Source: Bacillus sp. FJAT-45037 (lineage in GTDB: Bacteria; Bacillota; Bacilli; Bacillales; Bacillaceae_D). From it: DNA of 64,000 bases. A program made the translations under genes and the position numbers. Shown here piece after piece: positions 37,348-46,161 of the stretch. Numbering within the stretch: position 1 is the stretch's first letter; each line of letters starts with the position of its first letter. Below the pieces are notes generated by a model that worked only from the letters and a program-made list of their open reading frames with translations, was not told the origin of the DNA and ran no database searches. The stretch covers positions 2,678,267 to 2,742,266 of the forward strand of contig NZ_KZ454938.1 of assembly GCF_002797325.1 (NCBI RefSeq). The letters run 5' to 3'.

Positions 37348-37475
37348 GTTACATGAGAGTGTTCAAACACTTTTCAAAGAATCAAGAAACCTTTAATAAT
37401 ACTGGATACCCACCACATTCAAATATAGAACGGAAAATGATATTGTTCCTACCATCTACCATAATAGTAAAACTA

Positions 37476-37515
37476 AAAAAGAAAGAACCAACCTGATGGT
37501 CAGTCCTTTCTTTTT
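37476..37515 (-). terminator. Terminator of the S-layer gene
   Basis: AAAAAGAAAG / CTTTCTTTTT outer stem with inner ACC/GGT pairs; T run on the minus strand. Confidence 0.82.
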
Positions 37516-37544
37516 ATTTGCTCTGGTTAAGCAGGGACTAATAA

Positions 37545-40280
37545 TTAAAGTCCCATAGCTGCTTCAATTTCAGCAAGAGTTACATATGGCTTACCAGCTA
37601 ATACAGCTTCTGATACTTCAGCTTTTTGAGCAGCTGATAAAGCATTAAATGCTTCATTTCCTAGTGCTGTTAAAGCTGTAGTCATTCCAGAAATAGTTGT
37701 TGCATCGTTAACACCATTGATTAATCCAGTATAAACATCTAATTCTAAAGCTAGTAAAACGTCAACTCTTGCAAAATCAGCTGACTCATCTTCAGCTACT
37801 GCTGCAATGAACAATCCAGCGAATTCTAGTTTTTGAGCCGATGTTAAGTCTACATAATCATCATTTTCAAAACCAAATAATAGAGCTCTCATTTCAGTTG
37901 CTGTTTTAGCAGCTACTACTGAGTTGTAAGTTTCCCACTCAGCTGTTTCAGCTTTTAATGCAGCTAGTACTACTTTAAGAGTCTCGATGGTTCTGCCAAC
38001 ACCATATTCGTAATTCTTTTCATCAAAATCTTCAAATTGTGTTGTTACATCTGTATAAACAGGTTCTAATTCAGCATCTTCACCAAATGCTGCTGCAAAT
38101 GCTGCTAATGCTGCTAATGTATCATCAAGGATTGTTAGTTCTTCAGTCTCACCTTTAAGTGCTGTTACTGCACCTGTAAGAGTTGCTGTAGCAAGTTCAG
38201 TTTTTGTTAAGTCTTCTTTTTCTAAAGCTTCAATTGCCGCTACAACAGCATCATATTCAGTGTGAGCCTCTGTTGGAACTCCACCATTAGCTGTTGCGAA
38301 TGCTGCTAATGCTGCTTCACCTTTTACGATTTCAGCATCTGCTGCTACACGTGCGTCAGCATTTGCTTTTAGTTCAGCATCAATTGCTGCAATAATCTCT
38401 GCTTTAGTATCACTATTTGTTGTATCTACAACATCAGCATTTGCTAATACTAATGCTTCTAGAGCTGCTTTATAGTCATTTAACTTAGATGGTTTTGCAT
38501 CAGCAATTGTTAAATTAGCTTCTGTTACTACTGCATCAAGGTTGATTACATCAATAGCATCTGAAACAGCATCAAAGCTAGTCATAGCTCCGTCAAGAGT
38601 ATTTAAGTTAGTATCAAAGATTGGTCCAGTCGTAGCCATGTACTCATCCATGTTAGCATCTAGTACATTACTGAATTGTCCTTTTAATACTAGGTATTTA
38701 GCAAATGTGCCTTTTTTATCGTCTAATAATTCTGTAGTGAATGCATCAAATTCTGAACCTTCTGCTGCTGCATCAATAACATATTCTTGAACTTCTGCTA
38801 CAGTGCTAAGAGGTTTAGCAGCTTCTTTCGCAGTAAAATAAGCATCAACATTTGCTACATCAAAACCAGTGAAATATTCTTCATTGTTAAGAAGTGTTGC
38901 TAATTGAGCTGCAGTAGCTTTGTTAATATTAGCAATTAATTTTTCAACAGCATCAAATTCAACAGTTACATTAACAGCTTCTGTTGTTTCACCGATTGTT
39001 ACTTCAACAACATATTCTTTGTTACCAAAGACTTTACTACTTACATCAAATGTTACAACGTTATCTTTGATTTCAGCAGCATTAGCTGTAACAATTGCAG
39101 TTCCAGTCTTTTCGCCTTTATCATTCAATGCGAAAATAGCAACTTTTGCTGTTGCTCCTTCTTCTGCTTCAAATACAGCTACATTTAACTCAATGGTTTT
39201 AGTAACTGCACTAACTTCAGTAACTTCTAAAACTGCAGCTTCAACAACAACTGTAGCTTCAACAGTTACTTCATTAGTGTTTACATATCCTTCTGGCAAT
39301 ACTAAAGTACCAGTGAATGTTTGTTCACCAACAACAGAAGTATCAACAGCACCAGACCACTCAACCTCCATTGATACTGGAGCTTCTTCGCCTGCAACAG
39401 TTACATCAACAGTTGTAGGTAATACGTACTCATCACCTTTTGTTACTGTAGCGTTAATCGCACTTACAGTTTCAACTACATAACTTGGGAACATTTCTTC
39501 CACTTTTTCTTCTACTGTTTCTTTCTTCTCAGCTAATTGCTCAGCAACTACTTCGTTTGTAGGGTACATGCCAGGATATAGCTTGTTACCTTCTTCTTTA
39601 ATGCGAACTGCGCGGTTGTTGATACGATCAAGGCGAGCTAGCATTTCTTTTACTATTTCTTCACTTACTTCACCTTCAGTAAGTGCTGCTTCAATTTCGT
39701 TAAGTAGGTTGAATGCTGTTACTTCCCAGATAAGACCTTCACGAGCAATTTTAGCTCCTTGAATGAAAGACTCACCAGCTGCTACACGGTTAGCTGAGCC
39801 ATGGATATGGCTTACTGCGCGCTCTGCACGAACGAGCTCATATGATAAAGCGTTGTAAGCTTCAACAACTTCACTTGTAAGTTCTTGACCTTGGAATGAT
39901 TGTAAGTTTTCTACTGCATCATTCACACGTGATACATGCTTGTTAGCATCAATCACACGCGCTGCTCTAAGGCGAGTTTCTTTAGCGTAGTTTAATTGAC
40001 GATCAAACCAAGCACGGTCAGGAGCGTGTGCTGCATGCTTTTCTGCATCCGCAATAGCTTTACCTGCTAGATTATATTGAGCAAGGAATCCAGGTGATAC
40101 TGTTAGTTCACCAGTCGCTGCGATGTTTGTGTATGGAGTAAGTTTGTTAGCCTCAACTTGAGCTGTTGTTACTGCTTCTTGAGGTGTCATTGCATTAGCC
40201 TCAGCTGGTGTTGCTGCTACGAATGCTGTTGTTGCTAGTGTTGCCGTTAACGCGATTTTTGCCGTTTTTTTCATGTTCAT
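37545..40280 (-). CDS. S-layer protein with N-terminal SbsC-type SCWP-binding domain
   Basis: 911 residues. Signal peptide (about 1-30, ending P-A-E-A-N-A); SbsC-type wall module at about 35-268 with R-L-R-A-A-R-V-I-D, S-A-N-R-V-A-A and A-K-I-A-R-E-G-L-I-W-E; a Big_4-like Ig domain at about 268-350 (V-L-P-T-T-V ... Y-V-N-T-N-E-V); then an acidic, Ala/Thr-rich body with repeats of about 55 residues to the end. No SLH domains. AGAGGGG precedes the ATG. Strong alanine, leucine and glutamate bias and very regular codons suggest high expression. The shared 18-bp sequence lies at codons 273-278, exactly between anchor and body. Probably exported with SecA2/SlaP. Confidence 0.9.
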   Translation of the reverse strand: MNMKKTAKIALTATLATTAFVAATPAEANAMTPQEAVTTAQVEANKLTPYTNIAATGELTVSPGFLAQYNLAGKAIADAEKHAAHAPDRAWFDRQLNYAKETRLRAARVIDANKHVSRVNDAVENLQSFQGQELTSEVVEAYNALSYELVRAERAVSHIHGSANRVAAGESFIQGAKIAREGLIWEVTAFNLLNEIEAALTEGEVSEEIVKEMLARLDRINNRAVRIKEEGNKLYPGMYPTNEVVAEQLAEKKETVEEKVEEMFPSYVVETVSAINATVTKGDEYVLPTTVDVTVAGEEAPVSMEVEWSGAVDTSVVGEQTFTGTLVLPEGYVNTNEVTVEATVVVEAAVLEVTEVSAVTKTIELNVAVFEAEEGATAKVAIFALNDKGEKTGTAIVTANAAEIKDNVVTFDVSSKVFGNKEYVVEVTIGETTEAVNVTVEFDAVEKLIANINKATAAQLATLLNNEEYFTGFDVANVDAYFTAKEAAKPLSTVAEVQEYVIDAAAEGSEFDAFTTELLDDKKGTFAKYLVLKGQFSNVLDANMDEYMATTGPIFDTNLNTLDGAMTSFDAVSDAIDVINLDAVVTEANLTIADAKPSKLNDYKAALEALVLANADVVDTTNSDTKAEIIAAIDAELKANADARVAADAEIVKGEAALAAFATANGGVPTEAHTEYDAVVAAIEALEKEDLTKTELATATLTGAVTALKGETEELTILDDTLAALAAFAAAFGEDAELEPVYTDVTTQFEDFDEKNYEYGVGRTIETLKVVLAALKAETAEWETYNSVVAAKTATEMRALLFGFENDDYVDLTSAQKLEFAGLFIAAVAEDESADFARVDVLLALELDVYTGLINGVNDATTISGMTTALTALGNEAFNALSAAQKAEVSEAVLAGKPYVTLAEIEAAMGL
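39448..39475 (-). other. Candidate recombination site, expressed copy
   Basis: Carries AAGTGCGATTAACGCTAC on the minus strand (39465-39448), flanked by ACTGTA/TACAGT, so that two short inverted arms surround an ATTAA centre, as at tyrosine-recombinase core sites. Codons read S-A-I-N-A-T (273-278), in frame with the silent copy. Confidence 0.65.
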
Positions 40281-40326
40281 GAATAATTACCCCTCTCGAA
40301 TGTATGTAGCTAATTTAAATCATGAC

Positions 40327-40348
40327 ATTTGTCACCTTCGTGACAAAT
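40327..40348 (-). promoter_or_regulatory. Stem-loop in the S-layer mRNA leader
   Basis: ATTTGTCAC / GTGACAAAT, a perfect 9-bp stem with 4-nt loop, about 47 bases before the ATG. The 414-bp gap 40281-40694 otherwise shows an AT-rich leader/promoter region; several TATAAT-like boxes are present but no convincing -35 pairing. Long structured leaders stabilise S-layer mRNAs in other bacteria. Confidence 0.55.
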
Positions 40349-40687
40349 AAAGATTACACAAGAAGAACAAACTAGTCTATTGGTCTGCTAAATCTAGCAC
40401 TCCAAGAAATAACTTATTAGATGTTAATTTCTATCAGAAGAAACATTTTCCTTGGAAGATGCTGTTGTTCTTACTACAATTACTATATTAAACGATATTT
40501 TTACAAAATACTAGTCTAAAATCTCTTTTTTTTTACAAAAAATTTCATTTTTCTCTCTTTTATTAGTAAAATATTTCTTGTTATTCCAATCTTGGAGTTG
40601 ATACCTATCAACTTATTAGAATATTAAATCATGAGGACTTTAGACTGTTTTACTTACATAAATTTGTGTAAAAATAAATAAAAAAAA

Positions 40688-40712
40688 GAATGGCTTAGTT
40701 GAGCTGCCACTC
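40688..40712 (-). terminator. Terminator overlapping the end of the protease gene
   Basis: GAGTGGC/GCCATTC stem with eight T on the minus strand; the hairpin includes the last codons. Confidence 0.78.
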
Positions 40713-41999
40713 TTCTTTAATAAGATTACGTTGAATATTAATTCTTTTGTAGGGGTCTGAATAGGGGATTAGTACGTCTTGTGTGAGAGTTTGTGTCTGT
40801 CCATTAGCTAATTGTACGGTTATATACTTAGGTAGATTACGAACTTCATAAAAGCTTCGATATACATTTAACAATCCTATTGATTGGAATGGTCTACCAT
40901 CCCCTTGAAAGGCTGTATTCGAGTATGTCGATAGTTGATGTCTCATCCATTCGACCTTTTCACCTGAATGACGACCAGTATATAAAGGTAATAGCTTAGA
41001 AGCTGCACCGCTCACATGAGGGGCAGCCATGGATGTTCCTGATAATTCTAAAAATTGATTACCTTTTGCGGTTGATAAGATTCGTACTCCAGGTGCAAAG
41101 ATGTCGATTTCTGGCCCATACGCTGACCATGATTGCATTCGAGCGTTCTGATTCACCGCTCCTACAGCGATTGTATAAGGAGAGTTTGCTGGGAATTCAA
41201 CAGCACCACCCTCATTTCCTGCTGCTGCAATCACAATTACACCTTGATTATACGCATCACGTAATACAGAGGTAAGTGATTGTGAGGAACGCTCTGTCCC
41301 TAAACTTAAATTAATGATTTGTACTTGTTCATTCATTGCCCATTGAACACTCTTTATCAGATCTGAGATAAAGCCATTCCCGTCTTTATCTAAGGCTTTC
41401 ACAATATATAAATGTGCATCTTGAGAGATTCCAGCAAATCGCGTGCCGTCACTTCTTCCAGCTATAATGCCCGCTACATGTGTGCCGTGGCTATCTGAGC
41501 TATCGTCTTCTGCTTGTCCTATCGTTTCTCGACCATTCATGAACGTAACTTTCTTTTTCACTTGATTATTTAAGAGTGAATGCGAGGCAATTCCAGAGTC
41601 AACGACTGCTATCTTGCAGTCACAACGCTCTCCTAATAAGCGATCCGCCTCTATTGCTGTTAAGTTCCACGGAAGAGCTGACGCTGTTAATCCTTGCTCT
41701 TGATTAACAATCGAGAGAGGTTGGTCCTCTTCGATATAGAGGACCTCTTCTACCGATTGGAATAACCCCATCTGACTTTTCTTTCCCTCGACGATCGTGT
41801 AGGTACGGGAACCGACTTCAAACTGATCAATCTTCGTTATCCCGTGTTCGAGTAAGTGATCCTGCCATTCATGTTGATCTGGGTGGGTGCTTGCAATAAT
41901 GAAACGATTGCTTTCCTCCGCAAGTATCACGGAAGGAAGCGGTATGAAAAGAACAACTATCATCATAAATAGCGTTAATATATACGATTTTTGCTTCAA
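40695..41999 (-). CDS. Exported subtilisin-like serine protease (S8)
   Basis: 434 residues. Signal peptide (about 1-27), inhibitor-like propeptide (about 30-100), and a catalytic domain with the full triad: Asp in A-V-V-D-S-G-I, His in S-H-G-T-H-V-A-G, Ser in G-T-S-M-A-A-P-H-V-S-G. Oxyanion Asn is in A-A-A-G-N-E-G. A C-terminal extension of about 70 residues has no recognised domain. Two Cys near R-C-D-C just before the Asp motif are uncommon in secreted subtilisins. It lies between the S-layer gene and the second glycan locus; a role in surface-protein turnover is possible. Confidence 0.9.
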   Translation of the reverse strand: MKQKSYILTLFMMIVVLFIPLPSVILAEESNRFIIASTHPDQHEWQDHLLEHGITKIDQFEVGSRTYTIVEGKKSQMGLFQSVEEVLYIEEDQPLSIVNQEQGLTASALPWNLTAIEADRLLGERCDCKIAVVDSGIASHSLLNNQVKKKVTFMNGRETIGQAEDDSSDSHGTHVAGIIAGRSDGTRFAGISQDAHLYIVKALDKDGNGFISDLIKSVQWAMNEQVQIINLSLGTERSSQSLTSVLRDAYNQGVIVIAAAGNEGGAVEFPANSPYTIAVGAVNQNARMQSWSAYGPEIDIFAPGVRILSTAKGNQFLELSGTSMAAPHVSGAASKLLPLYTGRHSGEKVEWMRHQLSTYSNTAFQGDGRPFQSIGLLNVYRSFYEVRNLPKYITVQLANGQTQTLTQDVLIPYSDPYKRINIQRNLIKEEWQLN

Positions 42000-42047
42000 G
42001 CTTCTCTCTCCCTAACCCGAACGATCACCACTTGTTATAAAGATTAT

Positions 42048-43358
42048 CTACTTCTCTACTACAGAAGGTCTACCGATCGAGTGATATTCTATTCCTTCTT
42101 GTGCCATCTCCACTGGATTAAAGCAATTTCGCCCGTCAAAAATAACCGGTTCGTTCATCGCTTTTTTCCATTGTTCGGGAGTTAGAGAGCGAATCTCTTC
42201 CCATTCTGTCACTATAAATGCACAATCTGTATGTTCAATCGCTTCATATGCCGATTGAACGTACTTCATTTCTTGCGGGAGCCAAATCTTCGCATTATCT
42301 GTAGCAATTGGATCATAGCCCACAACTGTAGCACCTTCTTCAATTAATTTCCGTGCAATGACAATAGATGCAGCCTCTCGCATATCATCAGTATTTGGCT
42401 TAAACGCTAGACCTAAAAGTGCCACTCGCTTGCCCTTTAAAGATCCAAAGCGCGCTTTAGCCTTTGTGACGAGCTTTTCGCGTTGAACATTGTTCACTTT
42501 AATCACAGCTTTTAATAATTCAAAATCATGCTCGATATTTCCTGCGATTTGAATTAAGGCATTTGTGTCCTTAGGGAAACAAGACCCACCATAGCCGATT
42601 CCTGCTTGTAGGAATTGTGAGCCTATACGTTGGTCCATTCCCATACCCGCTGCCACGTCTTCTACATTCGCACCGAGCTTATCGCAAATATTAGCAATTT
42701 CATTGACGAAGCTAATCTTCGTTGCGAGGAAAGCGTTTGATGCATACTTAATCATCTCTGCACTTTTTATATCGGTGATAAACACAGGAATATCCAGTGG
42801 AGCGTACACACTTTTCACTTTTTCTGCCGCTTCTTGATCATCTGCTCCAATAACAATGCGATCGCCTTTAAACGTATCATGAACGGCTGAGCCTTCACGT
42901 AAAAATTCTGGATTCGATGCGACTTGAACGGAAACGGGATGAACTAAATGAGCCAACACCGTTTCTTTTACGAACGCATTTGTCCCAACTGGAACTGTAC
43001 TTTTCGTTATAACGACGACATCGGTTGTGATATGAACCCCAATGTCTTTAGCTGCTTGTTCAATAAAACGAAGATCCGCTGTTCCGTCTTCTTTTTGTGG
43101 TGTGCCCACAGCGATGAAGATTAGTTCCGCACCTTCAAACCCTTCTTTGTGTGAAGTAGTGAATGCTAATCTTCCTGCTGCACTATTTTCTTTCATCAAT
43201 TCTTCTAGTCCAGGTTCATAGATAGGGGATTGACCTTGGCTCATGCGATCTACTTTCGCCTCATCTAGGTCAATACATGTTACCTCATGACCAATATGAG
43301 AAAGACTCACACCCGTCACTAGACCGACATAGCCTGTACCAATTACTGCGATCTTCAT
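42048..43358 (-). CDS. ugd: UDP-glucose 6-dehydrogenase
   Basis: 436 residues. [12 protein letters not shown] nucleotide fold, N-P-E-F-L-R-E-G, and active-site [10 protein letters not shown]. Converts UDP-glucose to UDP-glucuronate with NAD+; TuaD-type. It overlaps galU by 4 bp, so precursor and product steps are coupled. It implies that a glucuronate-containing polymer is made. Confidence 0.93.
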   Translation of the reverse strand: MKIAVIGTGYVGLVTGVSLSHIGHEVTCIDLDEAKVDRMSQGQSPIYEPGLEELMKENSAAGRLAFTTSHKEGFEGAELIFIAVGTPQKEDGTADLRFIEQAAKDIGVHITTDVVVITKSTVPVGTNAFVKETVLAHLVHPVSVQVASNPEFLREGSAVHDTFKGDRIVIGADDQEAAEKVKSVYAPLDIPVFITDIKSAEMIKYASNAFLATKISFVNEIANICDKLGANVEDVAAGMGMDQRIGSQFLQAGIGYGGSCFPKDTNALIQIAGNIEHDFELLKAVIKVNNVQREKLVTKAKARFGSLKGKRVALLGLAFKPNTDDMREAASIVIARKLIEEGATVVGYDPIATDNAKIWLPQEMKYVQSAYEAIEHTDCAFIVTEWEEIRSLTPEQWKKAMNEPVIFDGRNCFNPVEMAQEGIEYHSIGRPSVVEK

Positions 43359-44248
43359 TTCGTACTTCCTCCTTGAACAACTTGTTCTAAATATTGACGA
43401 ACTTCATCACGTAGGTCATCACGTTGTAAGGCAAAGTCAACTGTCGCTTTAATAAAGCCAAACTTATCACCTACATCATATCTAATTCCATCAAAATTGT
43501 ACGCTAGTACTTGTTGACTTTCATTCAATGTTTTAATTGCATCCGTTAATTGAATCTCATTGCCTGCACCTGGAGCTTGATTAGCAAGTATGTCAAAGAT
43601 CTCAGGTGTCAATACATATCGTCCCATGATCGCATAATTAGATGGGGCTTCCTCAAGCTTAGGCTTTTCAACAAATGATTGAACTTTAATCGTATCGCCT
43701 TCATGCTCTTTTGAAGCAGGGGAAATAATGCCATATTTCGATACATCCTCATCTGCTACTCGTTGGACACCGACTACAGAACATTGTTGCTCATCATAGA
43801 CATCAATTAGCTGCTTTAAGCACGGATCTGCTTCTGACTTTACAATGTCATCACCAAGTAAAACGGCAAATGGCTCATCACCAATGAAGCGACTAGCACA
43901 AAAAATCGCATGTCCAAGTCCACGAGGTTCTTTTTGACGAATATAATGGATGTTCGCTAAGTTAGAGATCGCTTGAATTTCTTCAAGAATCGCATATTTT
44001 TCTTTTTGGGCGAGTGTTTCTTCTAATTCATATGACTTATCAAAGTGATCTTCAATTGCTCGTTTGCCGCGACCACTGACAATGATAATATCTTCAATGC
44101 CTGACTCAATCGCCTCTTCAACAATGTATTGGATTGTCGGTTTATCTACGATTGGTAGCATTTCTTTTGGTTGCGCTTTCGTTGCTGGTAAGAATCGTGT
44201 TCCAAGTCCAGCTGCTGGAATAATCGCTTTCCGTACCTTCTTCATCAT
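43355..44248 (-). CDS. galU: UTP-glucose-1-phosphate uridylyltransferase
   Basis: About 297 residues from the ATG at 44248 (GGAGG 5 nt upstream). [19 protein letters not shown] is the nucleotidyltransferase signature; G-L-G-H-A-I, E-K-P and D-V-G-D-K-F-G-F also match GalU/GtaB. It makes UDP-glucose, substrate for the following Ugd. Confidence 0.93.
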   Translation of the reverse strand: MMKKVRKAIIPAAGLGTRFLPATKAQPKEMLPIVDKPTIQYIVEEAIESGIEDIIIVSGRGKRAIEDHFDKSYELEETLAQKEKYAILEEIQAISNLANIHYIRQKEPRGLGHAIFCASRFIGDEPFAVLLGDDIVKSEADPCLKQLIDVYDEQQCSVVGVQRVADEDVSKYGIISPASKEHEGDTIKVQSFVEKPKLEEAPSNYAIMGRYVLTPEIFDILANQAPGAGNEIQLTDAIKTLNESQQVLAYNFDGIRYDVGDKFGFIKATVDFALQRDDLRDEVRQYLEQVVQGGSTK

Positions 44249-44296
44249 AAAATCCTCCATTCACACGAATCAAAGAACAACGTCTTCTCAATCGGT

Positions 44297-45061
44297 CTAT
44301 TTTCGATGTTTTTTTACAGCATTAAATGCATAGTGAAAGAAACAATACAATGCATAAGGAAGACTTAGCTTTTCTACATGACGATACACATAGAAGGTTT
44401 TTTGAGCGGCTTTCACTTTATTGCTTGAGATCGACCCTTCTACCTTTCGATACCGAGCGAGAACCTCATCTAATCCATATGCTGTATAGCCTCGCTTCAA
44501 GACAGAGAGCCAGAGGGCAAAATCTTGTCTTGTGCGGATGTTTGGCATTTGGAGTGTTCCTGTTTTTTCTACATTGATCATAACCGTCAAGCAGCCAATA
44601 ATCGTATTCTTTAATAAACCATTGTAATCGATGGCGCGCGGGACAGATACAACTTGTCCTAGGTCTTGTCCGACTTCATTCATCATCTTATACGCGGTAA
44701 AACTAAATGCATAATCATGCTCTTCCATAAAGTTAAGCTGTCGTTCTAACTTAAGCGGAAGCCAGAGGTCATCACTATCTAAGAAGGCAACATACTTTCC
44801 TCTCGCTTCTCGTAAAGCGTGATTACGAGCAACCGCAGCTCCTCCATTTTCCGTCAAAGCGATCAGGCGAACACGTGGGTCGTCCTTGGCATACTGAGCA
44901 ATGACTTCACGTGTGTTATCTTTTGAACAATCATCGACAATCAGCATTTCCCAATGAGTGTAGGTCTGAGATTGAGCCGATTCGATCGTCTCGCCAATGA
45001 AATTTGCACAGTTATATGCGGCTGTGACAATCGTAATAAGCGGTGTTGAAGAATTAAGCAT
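44297..45061 (-). CDS. Glycosyltransferase family 2
   Basis: About 254 residues. GT-A fold: I-V-T-A-A-Y-N, V-D-D-C-S-K-D-N-T, N-G-G-A-A-V-A-R-N and the metal-binding D-S-D-D-L-W. Transfers a sugar from an NDP donor to the growing lipid-linked repeat on the cytoplasmic side. The ATG at 45061 overlaps the stop of the previous glycosyltransferase gene, so they are coupled. Acceptor and sugar unknown. Confidence 0.87.
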   Translation of the reverse strand: MLNSSTPLITIVTAAYNCANFIGETIESAQSQTYTHWEMLIVDDCSKDNTREVIAQYAKDDPRVRLIALTENGGAAVARNHALREARGKYVAFLDSDDLWLPLKLERQLNFMEEHDYAFSFTAYKMMNEVGQDLGQVVSVPRAIDYNGLLKNTIIGCLTVMINVEKTGTLQMPNIRTRQDFALWLSVLKRGYTAYGLDEVLARYRKVEGSISSNKVKAAQKTFYVYRHVEKLSLPYALYCFFHYAFNAVKKHRK

Positions 45062-46160
45062 GTTTCTCACCACTCAATAACTTGTCATATACAGCTAACA
45101 TCCGCTCTGCATTTTCATTCCATTCATACTCTCCGACCACATGTTCGCGACCACGATTCCCGAGCTTCTCTCTTAGAGGCGCATCTTGATACATCTCGAG
45201 CATCTTCTCAGTTAGTGCTGCGCTATCTTTTGTTGGGACGACAAAGCCTGTTTCCCCGTTAATTACTACTTCCGGCAAACCTCCGACATTCGCTACAACA
45301 ACTGGAACTGCACATGCTTGAGCTTCAACGGCAGCTACTCCAAAGCTTTCGCTATCGAGCGTCGATGGAACAAAGAAAATATCGATCTGGTTGATACGGT
45401 AAGGAACTTCATGGTGAGGAATGTTCCCTGTGAATGTTACTTGATCATCTATATCGAGTGAACGTGAAAGCTCTTGGTATTCTTCAAGCAATGGACCACC
45501 ACCAACGATAACGAGCTTCGTTTTAGCATATTCTTCTATTGATACACATTCTTTGAATCCTTTGTATGCTTCGAGTAAATATCGGATTCCGTATTTTTCT
45601 TTCATCGTTTTTACAATACCAAATACTAACTTATCTACATCTTGGTCTTTAGGTGCTGGCTTAAACGCTGACATGTCGACTCCAAATGGGGTCACCTCGA
45701 CATCCTTGTATGTATAGAGCTTGGTTTCATCTGCCATCACATGACTTGTGGAACAAATCATGTCCGCTCTTTGCAAGGCGAACTCTATCATCCGTTTTTT
45801 TACTGAGCCTTCTTTCGGAAAGTCATATATATCACTCCCCCATACTGAAGCAACGTATGGATGGAAATTCGTTAGTGCTCCCACCACACCGTAACTAGAA
45901 ATATAATGAGAGTGCAATAGCGTAGGCTGCTCTTTTTTCAAGATGGCTTTTAATTCATTGACCGTAAAAAAGTACGCTAGTTTATTTGAAAATTTCAATT
46001 TTAGATAGATCGTTTTAATGTGAGGCCACTTTGTTCGATCTTCCTCATCTTTGTGACTATCAAAGCTGACATTTACAACCTCAATTCCTTTTGCATTGTA
46101 AAAATCTAGCCACTTTTTTGTATGCACATTATTCGCTGGTGCGAGTAATACTAACTTCAT
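45054..46160 (-). CDS. Glycosyltransferase family 4
   Basis: 368 residues, GT-B fold with a Rossmann-like N-terminal half and the conserved C-terminal E-S-F-G-V-A-A-V-E-A-Q-A-C-A-V-P-V-V nucleotide-sugar motif. Retaining enzyme. Specificity unknown; it starts directly behind the next upstream glycosyltransferase gene. Confidence 0.87.
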   Translation of the reverse strand: MKLVLLAPANNVHTKKWLDFYNAKGIEVVNVSFDSHKDEEDRTKWPHIKTIYLKLKFSNKLAYFFTVNELKAILKKEQPTLLHSHYISSYGVVGALTNFHPYVASVWGSDIYDFPKEGSVKKRMIEFALQRADMICSTSHVMADETKLYTYKDVEVTPFGVDMSAFKPAPKDQDVDKLVFGIVKTMKEKYGIRYLLEAYKGFKECVSIEEYAKTKLVIVGGGPLLEEYQELSRSLDIDDQVTFTGNIPHHEVPYRINQIDIFFVPSTLDSESFGVAAVEAQACAVPVVVANVGGLPEVVINGETGFVVPTKDSAALTEKMLEMYQDAPLREKLGNRGREHVVGEYEWNENAERMLAVYDKLLSGEKHA

Positions 46161-46161
46161 G

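Noticed and set aside
33144-39475. Invertible promoter or gene switch
   Set aside because: The two 18-bp sites have the same orientation, so recombination would delete or excise, not invert.
37545-40280. Long plus-strand frames inside the S-layer genes
   Set aside because: They are antisense shadows caused by the strong Ala/Thr/Glu codon bias; they lack ribosome sites and known domains.
40349-40694. Specific promoter for the S-layer gene
   Set aside because: TATAAT-like boxes exist but none has a -35 element at 16-18 bp that is better than chance in such AT-rich DNA.
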